Origin: CANKHA01 sp963750965
GTDB lineage: Bacteria > Pseudomonadota > Alphaproteobacteria > Rhizobiales > Xanthobacteraceae
Direction of reading: 5' to 3'
DNA length: 64,000 nucleotides
Assembly: GCA_963750965.1 (NCBI GenBank)
Contig: CAVVSK010000011.1
Location: forward strand, 325,530 to 389,529
The position numbers and the translations under genes were made by a program. Positions 8,773 to 17,708 of the stretch are shown one piece after another. The notes beneath the pieces are model-generated. The model ran no database searches, was not told the origin of the DNA, and saw only the letters and a list, made by a program, of their open reading frames with translations. Numbering within the stretch: the stretch's first letter is position 1; every line of letters starts with the position of its first letter.

Positions 8773-9741
8773 ATGGATATCGGATCTGATCTATTTGGAG
8801 GTTTGCTCGGCGGTCCGCAGATGATGCTGGCGCTATTGGTTTTTCTCGCCACCGCCACGCTGGCTTTCTCATTGATGGCAGGCCTCCGTGTGCGTGGCGA
8901 AGTCAAGCGCCGCGCCGCCGGCATTGGTGGGCGTGCGGAGCAAGAGCAGCAAGAGGGCGGGCGATCGCTACGCCACTCCAGCATCAAAGCGGCCAAGCAG
9001 CTGCTGGACTACACGACTAAGCACTATTCCACCGGCGACAACAAAGATATGAAAGTGCTGCGCCGGCGGCTGGTGCAGGCTGGTATTTACGATCCGCGCG
9101 GCGTGGCGTATTTCTTTCTGGCGCGCACCGGGCTCGCTGTGGGACTGGCTTTCGGCGCCTTCTTCTTCGCGCCGGCATTGACCTCGGCCTCCGGATCGAA
9201 GCTGTGGATGATGGTGATAGCCGCCGGCGTCATGGGCTATGTCGGGCCGAGCTTTTATCTCGATCGGCGCATCAAAGCGCGCAAGGCGGAGCATCAGTCG
9301 GGCTTTCCCGATTTCATGGACCTGCTGGTGGTTTGCGCCGATTCCGGCCTGAGCATGGAAGCGGCGTTGACGCGCGTCGGTAACGAGTTGACGGATTCCT
9401 ATCCGTCGCTTTGCGCCAATATCCACATGACCAACCTGGAAATCCGCGCTGGGCGCACATTGACGGAGGCGCTTGAACATTTGGCAGACCGGTTGGGTCT
9501 GCCAGAAGCACGCTCATTCGCCACCCTCATCCAGCAATCCACGGAACTCGGATCGAGCATCACCGACGCGCTGCGGGTCTATAGCGATGACATGCGACAC
9601 AAGCGCCTCTCGCGTGCCGAGGAGAAGGCTTATGCGCTGCCGGCCAAGCTTTCGATTCCAATGATGGTCTGCATCTTCCCGGTGATATTCGTCGTCATTC
9701 TGTTGCCCGTCGTTGTGCGGCTTGCCACCGGCCAGTACTAA
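8773..9741 (+). CDS. tadC: Tad pilus inner-membrane protein TadC
   Basis: A 322-residue type F membrane protein. Hydrophobic segments lie near residues 15-37, 115-165 and 295-317, and the cytoplasmic domain carries FPDFMDLLVVCADSGLSMEA and FATLIQQSTELGSSITDALR, diagnostic for TadC/CpaH. It partners TadB in the pilus platform. A 175-base spacer follows before the TPR lipoprotein, the largest gap in the operon. Confidence 0.88.
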   Translation: MDIGSDLFGGLLGGPQMMLALLVFLATATLAFSLMAGLRVRGEVKRRAAGIGGRAEQEQQEGGRSLRHSSIKAAKQLLDYTTKHYSTGDNKDMKVLRRRLVQAGIYDPRGVAYFFLARTGLAVGLAFGAFFFAPALTSASGSKLWMMVIAAGVMGYVGPSFYLDRRIKARKAEHQSGFPDFMDLLVVCADSGLSMEAALTRVGNELTDSYPSLCANIHMTNLEIRAGRTLTEALEHLADRLGLPEARSFATLIQQSTELGSSITDALRVYSDDMRHKRLSRAEEKAYALPAKLSIPMMVCIFPVIFVVILLPVVVRLATGQY

Positions 9742-9916
9742 ATCTCAGATTTGACGGGCTTTTTAGCGGTCTGCCGCCCCGTCCCCACCCCCGTTGGCGA
9801 TAAAATATTAACCACCCTGTCCTAGGGTCGATTGTCGGGTTGCTTCCGCCCCCGCGGAAAGCCGCGCTCGTGCGCTCGCCGCTTGGGCGAAACCGATGGC
9901 CGGCCAAGGCGCGTTG

Positions 9917-10498
9917 ATGAAACGACTACGCGTATTTTTCATTATCGCCAGCGCGCTGATCTGGCTTCCCGGCTGCACCTCCGCCAAATTCGCAGACGTG
10001 TTCAAGCCGGCCGGCGGCGCGACCGAAGCGAATGCGTCCGCCGAAGTTGAGCCGACCGGAACGACGCCGGAGACTGCCACCGCCGAGGGACAAACGGCCA
10101 CAACGGGGCTGCTTGGCGCGGACCCGAAAGACGATCTCAGCTTGGGCAAGCAGCATTTCCGGCAGGAAAATTATGGCCTCGCTGAACACTATTTCCGCCG
10201 CGCGGCGGAAACCCATCCGCGCGACGCAGAAGCATGGCTTGGGCTAGCGGCATCTTATGATCGGCTACGTCGATTCGAATTGGCCGATCGCGCCTACAAG
10301 CAGGTGATCGCGCTCACCGGCCCGTCGCCCGAGGTGCTCAACAACCTCGGCTATTCTTATATCCTTCGCGGAGATTATGCTCGCGCCCGCACCAAGCTGG
10401 CGGAGGCGCGGGCGCTCGACCCGAAGAGCCCCTACATCCTCAACAACATGAAACTGCTGGAAGAAAGCTCCGGCAAGGGTAAGTCAGTCCAGCGCTAG
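9917..10498 (+). CDS. TPR lipoprotein, TadD-like
   Basis: A 193-residue protein starting MKRLRVF at 9917 (AAGG about 7 bases upstream); an earlier ATG at 9896 is possible. A lipoprotein signal ends LPGC near residue 22. After a low-complexity Ala/Thr/Glu segment (about 35-75) come about three tetratricopeptide units, visible as GLAEHYFRRAAETHPRDAEA, ANRAYKQ-like spacing and LNNLGYSYILRGDYARARTK. TadD proteins in this position are outer-membrane TPR lipoproteins thought to help secretin or pilus assembly. Context and architecture support that assignment. Confidence 0.75.
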   Translation: MKRLRVFFIIASALIWLPGCTSAKFADVFKPAGGATEANASAEVEPTGTTPETATAEGQTATTGLLGADPKDDLSLGKQHFRQENYGLAEHYFRRAAETHPRDAEAWLGLAASYDRLRRFELADRAYKQVIALTGPSPEVLNNLGYSYILRGDYARARTKLAEARALDPKSPYILNNMKLLEESSGKGKSVQR

Positions 10499-10514
10499 GG
10501 GATCCTCTGGCGAA

Positions 10515-10540
10515 TCCCGGTCAAAAGGCTTGATCCGGGA
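10515..10540. repeat. imperfect inverted repeat after tadD-like gene
   Basis: TCCCGG..CAA / TTG..CCGGGA with a short loop and one mismatch, in the gap between two convergent genes. No T-run follows, so a terminator role is possible but weak. Confidence 0.3.
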
Positions 10541-10578
10541 CGCAATCCGGCGTGCCCATAACCTGCAGCGCCTGCCAA

Positions 10579-11118
10579 TTAGCGCGGCGCGTCCTCAAGC
10601 TGATCGAACCAATCGAACCCGATCTCTTTGAAGATCCGGTTGCTGATGACGATCAGCCGCGCTTCGTTCTCGGCGAAATGCTGGTGAGTAACGAAAGGCG
10701 GGACATAGATAAAGTCGCCGCGCTTCCATTCAAACTTCTTTGGCGTGTCTTCCCACTGCCATTCGAATTCTTCGATGCAGTCAAACTTGAAATCCCAATG
10801 CAGGTCGTAGCCTGACCCTTCGGCCACAAAGATTACTTCTTCCCACATATGCCGGTGCTTGCCGGATCTTTCTCCCGACTTGATGAACTGCATATAGGCC
10901 TCAACGCACATCTCCGGTGTGTTCATCTTGTGATGAATGAGATGCTTGATATAGCCATCGGCAGATTGCTCGAACGGCATCTGTTCTGAAGTGATTACGT
11001 TCGGACGTTTGACATAATCCGCGCGAAATTCGGCCGAGGCTGCCACGTCTTCAGCGCGGTAGCTGACGGTGCCCGCGCCGACCCGGGCGAAGTCTTTTTC
11101 GTCGAAAGCTTTTGCCAT
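10579..11118 (-). CDS. cupin domain protein
   Basis: A 179-residue single-domain cupin. Motif 1 reads GERSGKHRHMWEEVIFVAEG (His-x-His and Glu metal ligands) and motif 2 reads PPFVTHQHF, so a metal-binding cupin of the dioxygenase or isomerase kind is likely; it has no signal peptide. It follows another cupin gene on the same strand after 13 bases, and a Rieske ferredoxin gene lies upstream of both, so the three probably form one transcript. The acidic, Trp-rich insertion (FEWQWEDTPKKFEW) between the motifs is unusual. Substrate unknown; ring cleavage or binding of an aromatic intermediate is an inference from context. Confidence 0.7.
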   Translation of the reverse strand: MAKAFDEKDFARVGAGTVSYRAEDVAASAEFRADYVKRPNVITSEQMPFEQSADGYIKHLIHHKMNTPEMCVEAYMQFIKSGERSGKHRHMWEEVIFVAEGSGYDLHWDFKFDCIEEFEWQWEDTPKKFEWKRGDFIYVPPFVTHQHFAENEARLIVISNRIFKEIGFDWFDQLEDAPR

Positions 11119-11131
11119 CGCTTCGCCTCGC

Positions 11132-11737
11132 TTACAGGTCGGTTGGCGGCTGGAAGTTTTCGTTGCCCTTGGCCGGAGTTGTCGGGGGAAAGGACACGAT
11201 CTTCTGGAACACCAGGTTCATGAAGTGGAACAGCGGTTTGGCCTTAAACACCAACAGCAGGCATTCGTTGTTCGGGTCGTCATTGAAATGCTGATGCACG
11301 CAGCCGTTCTCGACGATCATGACATCGCCGGCCTTCCAAGGGATATGCCGGCCATCATGCACGTCATGGCCGCGCCCCTTGATGACATAGAACACGGCGC
11401 TGTTGAGATGCCCGTGCTTCTGCCCATAGGCGCCCGGCGCATAGACCTCGATATGGGTCTCGATCGACTGCGCCACATTGGCATGCTGCGGACTGATAAT
11501 GTGCTTGCCGTATAGCTCCGGTCCGCCCTTCCATGGGCTCTTGCTGGACGAATAGATGCGCGGCTGTTCCATCAGCGATTTGTAGAGATCGCTATAGGTG
11601 CCCGCGAGCTCACGCACGAAGACGCGCTTCTTGGCCCAGCGGTCCCACTTCTCGGAACCAGGCAGCGATTCATCATGGCTCGGCTGGTTATGGCCGGGGC
11701 CAGCCACGGCCGCCGTCTTGTCGTAAAGGCCTGTCAT
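11132..11737 (-). CDS. cupin domain protein
   Basis: A 201-residue cupin. Metal ligands are visible in PGAYGQKHGHLNSAVFYVIK (motif 1) and VENGCVHQHF (motif 2). The N-terminal 60 residues are polar and lack a signal peptide. It is only distantly like its neighbour at 10579, so the pair is not a recent duplication. Placed between the Rieske ferredoxin gene and the second cupin, it is probably part of the same catabolic transcript. The exact reaction cannot be assigned. Confidence 0.7.
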   Translation of the reverse strand: MTGLYDKTAAVAGPGHNQPSHDESLPGSEKWDRWAKKRVFVRELAGTYSDLYKSLMEQPRIYSSSKSPWKGGPELYGKHIISPQHANVAQSIETHIEVYAPGAYGQKHGHLNSAVFYVIKGRGHDVHDGRHIPWKAGDVMIVENGCVHQHFNDDPNNECLLLVFKAKPLFHFMNLVFQKIVSFPPTTPAKGNENFQPPTDL

Positions 11738-11866
11738 TCCCGACTGCTCCCTGGGAGAAAGCCCTCCGAGCTGATGTGTCTTGAGGGCTTATGTATTCGT
11801 TGCGGCAATCTAGCCAAGGCTGGCGGCAAATGCACCGGCAATCGACCGCCTTCGATCATGCGGCGA

Positions 11867-12172
11867 TCAAGTCTCGATGAAGACTTTGTCGCCCTCCACC
11901 ATGGTTCGATAGGTCTTCACCGGGATCATGCAGGGCGGATCCACCACTTCGCCGGTTTTGATGTTGAACGAGCCGTTGTGGAAATTGCATTCCACGATAT
12001 CGCCGTCGATATAGCCTTCGTGCAGCAAGCCGGGACCGTGGGTGCAAAGATCGTCGGTGACGTAAAATTGGCCGTTGAGATTGAACACGGCCAGCGCAAG
12101 TCCTTCCTTCTCGACCCGGATGGCCTCGCCTTCTGCAACTTCATCGACGCTACAGAGTTCTATTTTTGACAT
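11867..12172 (-). CDS. Rieske [2Fe-2S] ferredoxin
   Basis: A 101-residue protein from ATG 12172 (AAGAG 4 bases upstream); an in-frame ATG at 12241 would add an atypical leader. The cluster ligands are CTHGPG (about 44-49) and CNFHNGS (about 64-70), the Cys-x-His plus Cys-x-x-His Rieske pattern, in the compact ferredoxin form that carries electrons to ring-hydroxylating oxygenases. It is divergent from the Rieske oxygenase gene at 12358, with about 185 bases between starts, fitting a shared regulatory region. No dedicated reductase is adjacent; a ferredoxin-type reductase lies at 38587. Confidence 0.85.
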   Translation of the reverse strand: MSKIELCSVDEVAEGEAIRVEKEGLALAVFNLNGQFYVTDDLCTHGPGLLHEGYIDGDIVECNFHNGSFNIKTGEVVDPPCMIPVKTYRTMVEGDKVFIET

Positions 12173-12357
12173 GGCGCTCTTGATTGCTGCTGCGAAACGG
12201 GTGTAAAAGGTGTCATTCGATAGTGGAACGATGTTCCGCATAACGGAACGCTACGGCGGATGCTTTCCCATAGCTTTGAAGCAGGGTCAACCCCGGTTTT
12301 CAACCGCCCTTGAGCGTTCCGCGCATCTGCCGCGCCATGCGGCCGTAGGAGGACGCA

Positions 12358-13647
12358 GTGCTTCGCAAAGAACAGAACGAACTCGTCACCCAGACTGGCC
12401 CGGGAACTCCGATGGGCCAACTCTTCCGCAGCTACTGGGTCCCGGCGCTGCTGGCGGAGGAATTGCCGGAGAACGAATGCCCGCCGGTGCGGGTGAAGAT
12501 TTTGTCCGAGCGCCTGCTCGCCTTCCGCGACACCGATGGCAAGTACGGGCTGATCGACGAATTCTGTGCCCACCGCGGCGTTTCGCTCTGGTTCGGCCGC
12601 AATGAAGAGAACGGCCTGCGCTGCCCCTATCACGGCTGGAAGTACAACACCGAGGGCCAGTGCATCGACGTTCCCTCCGAGGCGCCGGAAAGTGGCTTCT
12701 GCCAGAAGATCAAGCTGAAGAACTATCCGCTGGTCAAAATCGGACCCGCGCTGTGGACCTATATGGGCCCGCCGGAAAAGCAGCCACCGCTGCCGGAATG
12801 GGAATTCGCCACGGTGCCGGAGAGCCACACCTTCATGTCCAAGCGCTTCCAGGAATCGAACTGGCTGCAGGCGCTGGAAGGCGGCATCGACTCCAGCCAC
12901 GTCTCCTTCCTGCACAGCGGCGATCTGGAATCCGACCCGCTGTTCAAGGGCGCCAAGGGCAACCAGTACAATCTCGGCGATACCCGGCCGGTGTTCGAGG
13001 TGGTGGAGCAGCCAGGCGGCCTCTATATCGGCGCGCGCCGCAATGCCGAGGACGGCAAATATTACTGGCGCATCACGCCCTGGGTGATGCCCTGCTTCAC
13101 CATGGTGCCGCCGCGCGGCGACCACCCGGTGCACGGGCATTTCTGGATCCCGAGCGATGACGAGAACTGCTGGGCCTACAGCTTCGACTATCACGTCACC
13201 CGGCCGCTCTCCGACACCGAGCGCAACGCCATGCGCGAAGGATTCGGCATTCATGCCGCGACCATTCCGGGCACCAACTTCATCCCGACGGCGAACAAGA
13301 CCAACGACTACCTGATGGACCGCGCAGCGCAGAAGGCCGGCCGCACTTATAGCGGTGTGGAAGGCATCGCGATCCAGGACTCCTCGCTGCAGGAAAGCAT
13401 GGGGCCGATCGTCGATCGCACCAAGGAGAACCTGGTCTCCACCGACAACGGCATCATCATGGCGCGCCATCGCCTGCTGCGCGCGGCCAAGGCGCTCGCG
13501 GACAAGGATGTAATTCCACCCGGCGTGGACCCGGCCCATCATCACGTGCGTTCGGCCTCGATCGTGCTGCCGCCCGAGCTGCCGTTCAAGGAAGGCGCCA
13601 AGGAAGCGCTCACCGTGCGCAAAGGCGTGGGACACGCCTCGGTATGA
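12358..13647 (+). CDS. Rieske non-heme iron oxygenase, large subunit (phthalate dioxygenase type)
   Basis: A 429-residue oxygenase starting at GTG 12358 (AGGAGG at about 12348). The Rieske domain has CAHRGVSLWFGR (about 63) and CPYHGWKYN (about 83). The catalytic domain carries the iron ligand stretch EGGIDSSHVSFLHSG (about 178-192), with two His and the bridging Asp. The length and the motif ALEGGIDSSH match the homo-oligomeric phthalate 4,5-dioxygenase / vanillate demethylase group, which lacks a small subunit. Expected role: hydroxylation or demethylation of an aromatic acid in the cytoplasm, fed by the Rieske ferredoxin encoded divergently. Substrate unknown. Confidence 0.85.
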   Translation: MLRKEQNELVTQTGPGTPMGQLFRSYWVPALLAEELPENECPPVRVKILSERLLAFRDTDGKYGLIDEFCAHRGVSLWFGRNEENGLRCPYHGWKYNTEGQCIDVPSEAPESGFCQKIKLKNYPLVKIGPALWTYMGPPEKQPPLPEWEFATVPESHTFMSKRFQESNWLQALEGGIDSSHVSFLHSGDLESDPLFKGAKGNQYNLGDTRPVFEVVEQPGGLYIGARRNAEDGKYYWRITPWVMPCFTMVPPRGDHPVHGHFWIPSDDENCWAYSFDYHVTRPLSDTERNAMREGFGIHAATIPGTNFIPTANKTNDYLMDRAAQKAGRTYSGVEGIAIQDSSLQESMGPIVDRTKENLVSTDNGIIMARHRLLRAAKALADKDVIPPGVDPAHHHVRSASIVLPPELPFKEGAKEALTVRKGVGHASV

Positions 13648-13711
13648 CGCGGCTTGTTGCGGCGGGCGTCTTCGTTATGATGCCCGCCGTGATTTGTAAT
13701 GGGAGTTGCGG

Positions 13712-14224
13712 ATGTTGAGCGAAAGCGCGCGGATGACGACGGCGGAAGAGGCGAAATTCCGCATCGATGCCCCGAATTCCAAGCCGCGGTTGATCAAGGT
13801 CATCGCGCTCGACAAGCGCAGCGAAGAAGTCGTCAAAAAACTGGCCACGGCGAAATGGAACAAGGCCTCGTTCTTCGCCTCCGTGCATTTCGAAAGCCCG
13901 CCGCAGGCCGGCGCCGACTGGTCAATGAAGACTTGGCTGAATGACATCGCCGGGCGCACCATCAAGCTGATGGATGAGGTCAACAACGCCGACCTGGTGG
14001 TGATGGTGGCGAATGCCGGGGAAAAGGCGGAAGCCGCTTCAGTGATCGGGGAAGCCTGCGCCGCGAAGCGCGTACAGACCACCGCCCTGATCCTCGACCG
14101 CAAATCGGCAACCGACGCGGCGATCTCCACCACCTTGCTGCACCTGCGGCCTTACGCCTCGATGATCGTGGTCGCGGACGACGAGGACTACATCGAGTCC
14201 ATGCTGGTGGCGCTGCGCGCCTGA
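13712..14224 (+). CDS. unrecognised conserved-looking protein
   Basis: A 170-residue soluble protein starting at ATG 13712 with GGGAG 6 bases upstream. It has a mixed alpha/beta pattern with strands RLIKVIALD, DLVVMVAN, VQTTALILD and SMIVVADD at regular spacing, suggestive of a Rossmann-like fold, but no glycine-rich nucleotide loop. It lies 64 bases after the Rieske oxygenase gene on the same strand, so co-expression is likely. I do not recognise the family. Confidence 0.6.
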   Translation: MLSESARMTTAEEAKFRIDAPNSKPRLIKVIALDKRSEEVVKKLATAKWNKASFFASVHFESPPQAGADWSMKTWLNDIAGRTIKLMDEVNNADLVVMVANAGEKAEAASVIGEACAAKRVQTTALILDRKSATDAAISTTLLHLRPYASMIVVADDEDYIESMLVALRA

Positions 14225-14246
14225 TCGGGCACCAGAGCGGTGAGCC

Positions 14247-14717
14247 TTACGGCAAGCCGCCCGGCTGCAGGTCGATAATCTCCACGCAGTTCATGTCGGC
14301 GTCGTAAAAATAGACGTGCCGTCCCGGAAAAGTCCGTCCGCCGCGCCGGTTGGGGTCGCCCTGGTTGAAGTCTTCGTATTTCGCGATTTCGATATTGCGC
14401 TTTTTCAGGACTTCCATCGCCTTGTCGAAGTCGGGTGGCGTGACCGTGAAGGCGTAATGGAACTGGGTGTCGCCGGGCACATTTGGTTCGACGTGGTCCT
14501 TCACCTTCACCAGGACGAAATAGTCCTTGCCGGCCTGCATAAAGGCGAAGTGGTCGTTGACGCGCGCGATCCGGGCGCCGACCACGTCGCGGTACCATTC
14601 CGCCGACTTCACATGATCGCGCACTGAAATGGAGAAATGCAGAACCCCGTTGGCATTGATCGTGAGATCGCCCGTGCTGCGCTCTTTCAGGTCAATATCG
14701 CCATCATGCTTGGCCAT
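14247..14717 (-). CDS. VOC / glyoxalase-fold protein
   Basis: A 156-residue protein with the beta-alpha-beta-beta-beta pattern of the vicinal oxygen chelate superfamily: VLHFSISVRDHVKSAEWYRDVVG at the start of module 1 and GRHVYFYDADMNCVEIIDL at the end of module 2. Likely metal ligands are the first His (LHFS) and the final Glu (VEII). The superfamily includes extradiol dioxygenases and glyoxalases, so a step in aromatic breakdown fits the context. It is transcribed in the same direction as the IclR gene upstream (120-base gap). Confidence 0.72.
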   Translation of the reverse strand: MAKHDGDIDLKERSTGDLTINANGVLHFSISVRDHVKSAEWYRDVVGARIARVNDHFAFMQAGKDYFVLVKVKDHVEPNVPGDTQFHYAFTVTPPDFDKAMEVLKKRNIEIAKYEDFNQGDPNRRGGRTFPGRHVYFYDADMNCVEIIDLQPGGLP

Positions 14718-14837
14718 GAACTTCCTCCCTCCATATTATTCTTTTTAGAAACCCGGCGCTCAAGGCCCCGGTGGGCAGCCGTCGCCTTGCATCCTGCATG
14801 AGCCGCGCCGCTGCGGCCAGCCGGAAATCGCGCCGCT

Positions 14838-15671
14838 TCAAAGCGCCGCCTTCTCCACCGCAACTCCTGCCGGCGAGCGATAGCCGAGGCGGCGCGAAAC
14901 CAGATCGGCCGTTTCGATGACATGCGGGATGAAGGTGGTGATGGCCTTTTTCGACAATCGGGTCGCGGGTCCCGCAAGCCCTACCGCAGCGATCACTTCG
15001 CCGGCGTCGTTGCGGATCGGCGCCGAAATGCCGCGCATGCCGATTTCGCTCTCCTCGTCCTCGATCGCGCAGCCGCGCTGGCGCACCACCGCGAGCGCTT
15101 TGATCAGCTTGGCGGGATCAGTGATGGTTTGCGGGGTGCGCGGTGACAGCCCCTGCACGATGACTGCATCGACCACAGCCTGTGGCTGGAAGGCGAGGAT
15201 CGCCTGCCCCTCCGCGGTACAATAGGCCGGCTTGCGCACGCCGAGGTCCGAGCGCATCCGGATCGCCTGCGTGCTCTCCAGATTATAGACATACATGATC
15301 TCGGTGCCGTCCAGGATCGCCAGATGCACGGTTTCGTTGGTCTTCTCCCGCAACTCATAGAGATAAGGCCGGCCCTGGCTTGAGACATCCATGCGCCGGC
15401 GCACCAGCGCACCGAGGCGGAATAGCGCGATGCCGAGGCGGTATTTCTCCGTCTCCTGGTCCTGCTCCAGCAGTCCCTCCGCCGCAAGCGTGGCGGCGAG
15501 CCGATGCACGGTGCTCTTGGCCACTCCGAGCCGCCGCGACAATTCGCTGATGCCAATATCGACCTGTTCTTCAGAAAACGCTTTCAGCAGCTGGATGGCG
15601 GTGCCGACGGACGACAAGCGTCTTTGTTTGGAGACCAACTCGGTTTTGGCGCCGGTTTTCTTTTTTTCCAT
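14838..15671 (-). CDS. IclR family transcriptional regulator
   Basis: A 277-residue regulator starting MEKKKTGAK at 15671; a start nine codons earlier (15698) is also open. The N-terminal winged helix-turn-helix (about 25-85) contains GISELSRRLGVAKSTVHRLAATL. The IclR effector domain follows, with YCTAEGQAILAF and GMRGISAPIRNDAGEVIAAV. Family members commonly control aromatic-acid pathways in response to a pathway compound, and its place beside the oxygenase and VOC genes suggests it regulates this cluster. Divergent from the OmpA-domain gene. Confidence 0.85.
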   Translation of the reverse strand: MEKKKTGAKTELVSKQRRLSSVGTAIQLLKAFSEEQVDIGISELSRRLGVAKSTVHRLAATLAAEGLLEQDQETEKYRLGIALFRLGALVRRRMDVSSQGRPYLYELREKTNETVHLAILDGTEIMYVYNLESTQAIRMRSDLGVRKPAYCTAEGQAILAFQPQAVVDAVIVQGLSPRTPQTITDPAKLIKALAVVRQRGCAIEDEESEIGMRGISAPIRNDAGEVIAAVGLAGPATRLSKKAITTFIPHVIETADLVSRRLGYRSPAGVAVEKAAL

Positions 15672-15898
15672 GACAAGCCGTGTGCGATCGGGGGGCATTC
15701 CGCTGCGCCGAACGGCGTTCGCGAATCTAGGCAGGCGGTCGCAAGAGTGTCAACAAACCGCCCGAATGCAAAATCAGCCTAAAGGGGCGACCACAGGCCA
15801 ATAAAATTAATGAACCAACCATGGCCTTTGCGCGTTTGCTTTTGACCGCCTTTCGTTCCGGTTCCGACCCCAACCCCCCACATTCAACAGGAAATAAG

Positions 15899-17651
15899 AT
15901 GAAAAAGCTCTGGCATTTGCTGATGGCAAGTACCGTCTTGTCGGGCCTTGCCGGCCTCGCTGCGGCCCATGCCGCCAACGATCTTGCTCTGCCCAAGTCT
16001 GATAACGCCGCGCAGGCCTCCATCATGCTCGCCCAGGCCGCGACGCCCGCGACGCCGCCTGAGGACGACGCCCGCCGCCGCCAGCGACAGGAACAGCAGC
16101 AACAGCAGAGGCGGCAGGACGGACAGCAACAGCCACAGCAGAGACAGCAGGGCGGCCAACAGCAACAGCAGAGACAGCAGGACGGCCAACAGCAACAGCA
16201 GAGACGGCAGGACGGACAACAACCGCAACAGCCGCAGCGGCAAGATACGCAGCGGCCGGCAGCATCGCCACCGCCGCCACCGCCATCGGCGCAGCCGTCT
16301 TCTCCGCCACCGCCACCTCCGGCAGCGCGTGACCGCTCGGGCACACCGCCGGCCGGTGCGCAAGATCAGCAACGACAGCGGCCGCAGGACGGACGGCCAG
16401 ACCGTCAGCGGGACCGCTCCACCACGCCGGCTTCGCCACCGCCTGCGGCTGCACCCGGCTCCCCGCCGCCACCTCCTCCGGCGACGACCACCACTCCGCG
16501 TGGCGACCAGCCCCGCGATCGTGACGGCGGCCGTCAGGGCCGCGGCCGTGATGGCCGCGATCAAACGACGGCGCCCGCCGGCGGCGCCCAGCCGGGCGCG
16601 CAAGGCGGCGCGGCAACTGACCGCCGCTCGGCACCGCTCACGCGTTCAGGCGTTCCAGCGCCTGCGGCCGACGCCAAGCCAATCCAGCCTGCCGGCAGAG
16701 GCAAAGGCGCCGCCGTGCAGTCCTCCGGCGGACAGGAGATCCGCAACGTCGAGCAGCTTCGCGGTGAGCGGCGGGAGGAGAAACAGGGCAACCGGACGGT
16801 TCTTCGCGAGCCGGACCGCACCATCATCAAGGAAGGCAACCGCACCATCATCCGTCACGACGAAAGCGTCCGCTTCCGTCTGGGCGCGAGGGATGTGCGG
16901 GTTGAGCGGGCCGGCAACGACACCCGGACCATCATCGTGCGGCCCGGTGGCGAACGCATCGTCACCGTTACGGACAGGAACGGCTACCTGCTGCGGCGCG
17001 TCAGGGTGCTGCCCAACGGTCGGGAAATCATCATTATCGACAACCGCCCGCGCGCCGGGATCGTGATCGGCAACTTGTTCGTGTTGCTGCCGCCGCCGCG
17101 GATCCTGATTCCCCGCGAGCGCTACATCGTGGCTTATCGCGAGGCTCCTCCGGCGCTGATCTACGAGACGCTGACGGCACCGCCGGTGGATGTGATCGAG
17201 CGGCCTTATACGCTCGACGAAATCCGCTATAGCGAGCCGGTGCGCGCGCGGATGCCGCGCATCGATCTCAACACGGTGAATTTTGAGACTCGGGTCCTGG
17301 GAGTTGGCGCCAGATCAGATCGAGAAGTTGGCGCCGATTGCCGACGGCATGAAGCGGGCCATCGAACAGAACCCGCAGGCGGTGTTCCTGATCGAAGGTC
17401 ACACCGACGCCGTCGGCGGCGACGAAGATAACCTGTCGCTGTCGGACCGCCGGGCGGAGTCGGTGGCGGTAGCACTGACCGATGAGTTCCAGGTGCCGCC
17501 GGAGAACCTGACCACGCAGGGCTATGGCGAGCAGCACCTCATTGAGCAGACCGAGGGCCCGTCGGAGGCCAACCGGCGCGTCACGGTGCGCAACATCGCG
17601 CCGCTGCTGGCCGGCAGGAGCGAGCAGCAACCGCCGCAACGGGCGCAGTAG
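15899..17651 (+). pseudogene. OmpA-domain outer-membrane protein, split by a +1 frameshift
   Basis: Starts MKKLWHLLMAS at 15899 (AGGA 6 bases upstream) with a signal peptide ending AAHA. A long disordered part follows: a Gln/Arg-rich stretch with 10-residue repeats (about 65-115), polyproline segments, and then a region rich in NRTIIRHDES-like beta repeats. At about 17290 the frame changes. The downstream frame continues with APDQIEKLAPIAD, VFLIEGHTDAVG and LSDRRAESVAVALTD, the OmpA C-terminal peptidoglycan-binding domain, through 17651. Removing one C from ACTCGGG restores one 583-residue protein. As given, the first frame runs to 17431 with a junk Arg-rich tail. Followed by a strong terminator. 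Confidence 0.78.
16106..16230 (+). repeat. 30-bp tandem repeats coding Gln-rich decapeptides
   Basis: About four imperfect copies of a 30-base unit (core CAGCAGGACGGCCAACAG) inside the OmpA-domain gene, coding repeats of the type QRQQDGQQQQ. Such arrays vary in copy number by slippage. Confidence 0.7.
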
Positions 17652-17660
17652 CCCACATCG

Positions 17661-17700
17661 AAACGGCGCTTCGTCCTAGCGGACGAAGCGCCGTTTTTTT
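17661..17700 (+). terminator. strong rho-independent terminator
   Basis: A 16-base near-perfect stem (AAACGGCGCTTCGTCC at 17661-17676 with its complement at 17681 onward), a 4-base loop TAGC and a run of seven T. It lies 9 bases after the OmpA-domain gene and ends just before the convergent gene at 17709. Confidence 0.92.
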
Positions 17701-17708
17701 GCTTCAAC

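Noticed and set aside
12160..13635. 491-codon minus-strand frame under the Rieske oxygenase
   Set aside because: Shadow of a GC-rich gene: His/Arg/Gly-rich, no motifs, while the plus strand has a complete Rieske oxygenase.
10579..15671. Complete phthalate degradation operon
   Set aside because: No reductase, cis-diol dehydrogenase or ring-cleavage dioxygenase of known type is adjacent; the family match alone does not fix the substrate.
16106..16230. CRISPR array
   Set aside because: The 30-bp units are directly adjacent without spacers and code Gln-rich repeats in frame.
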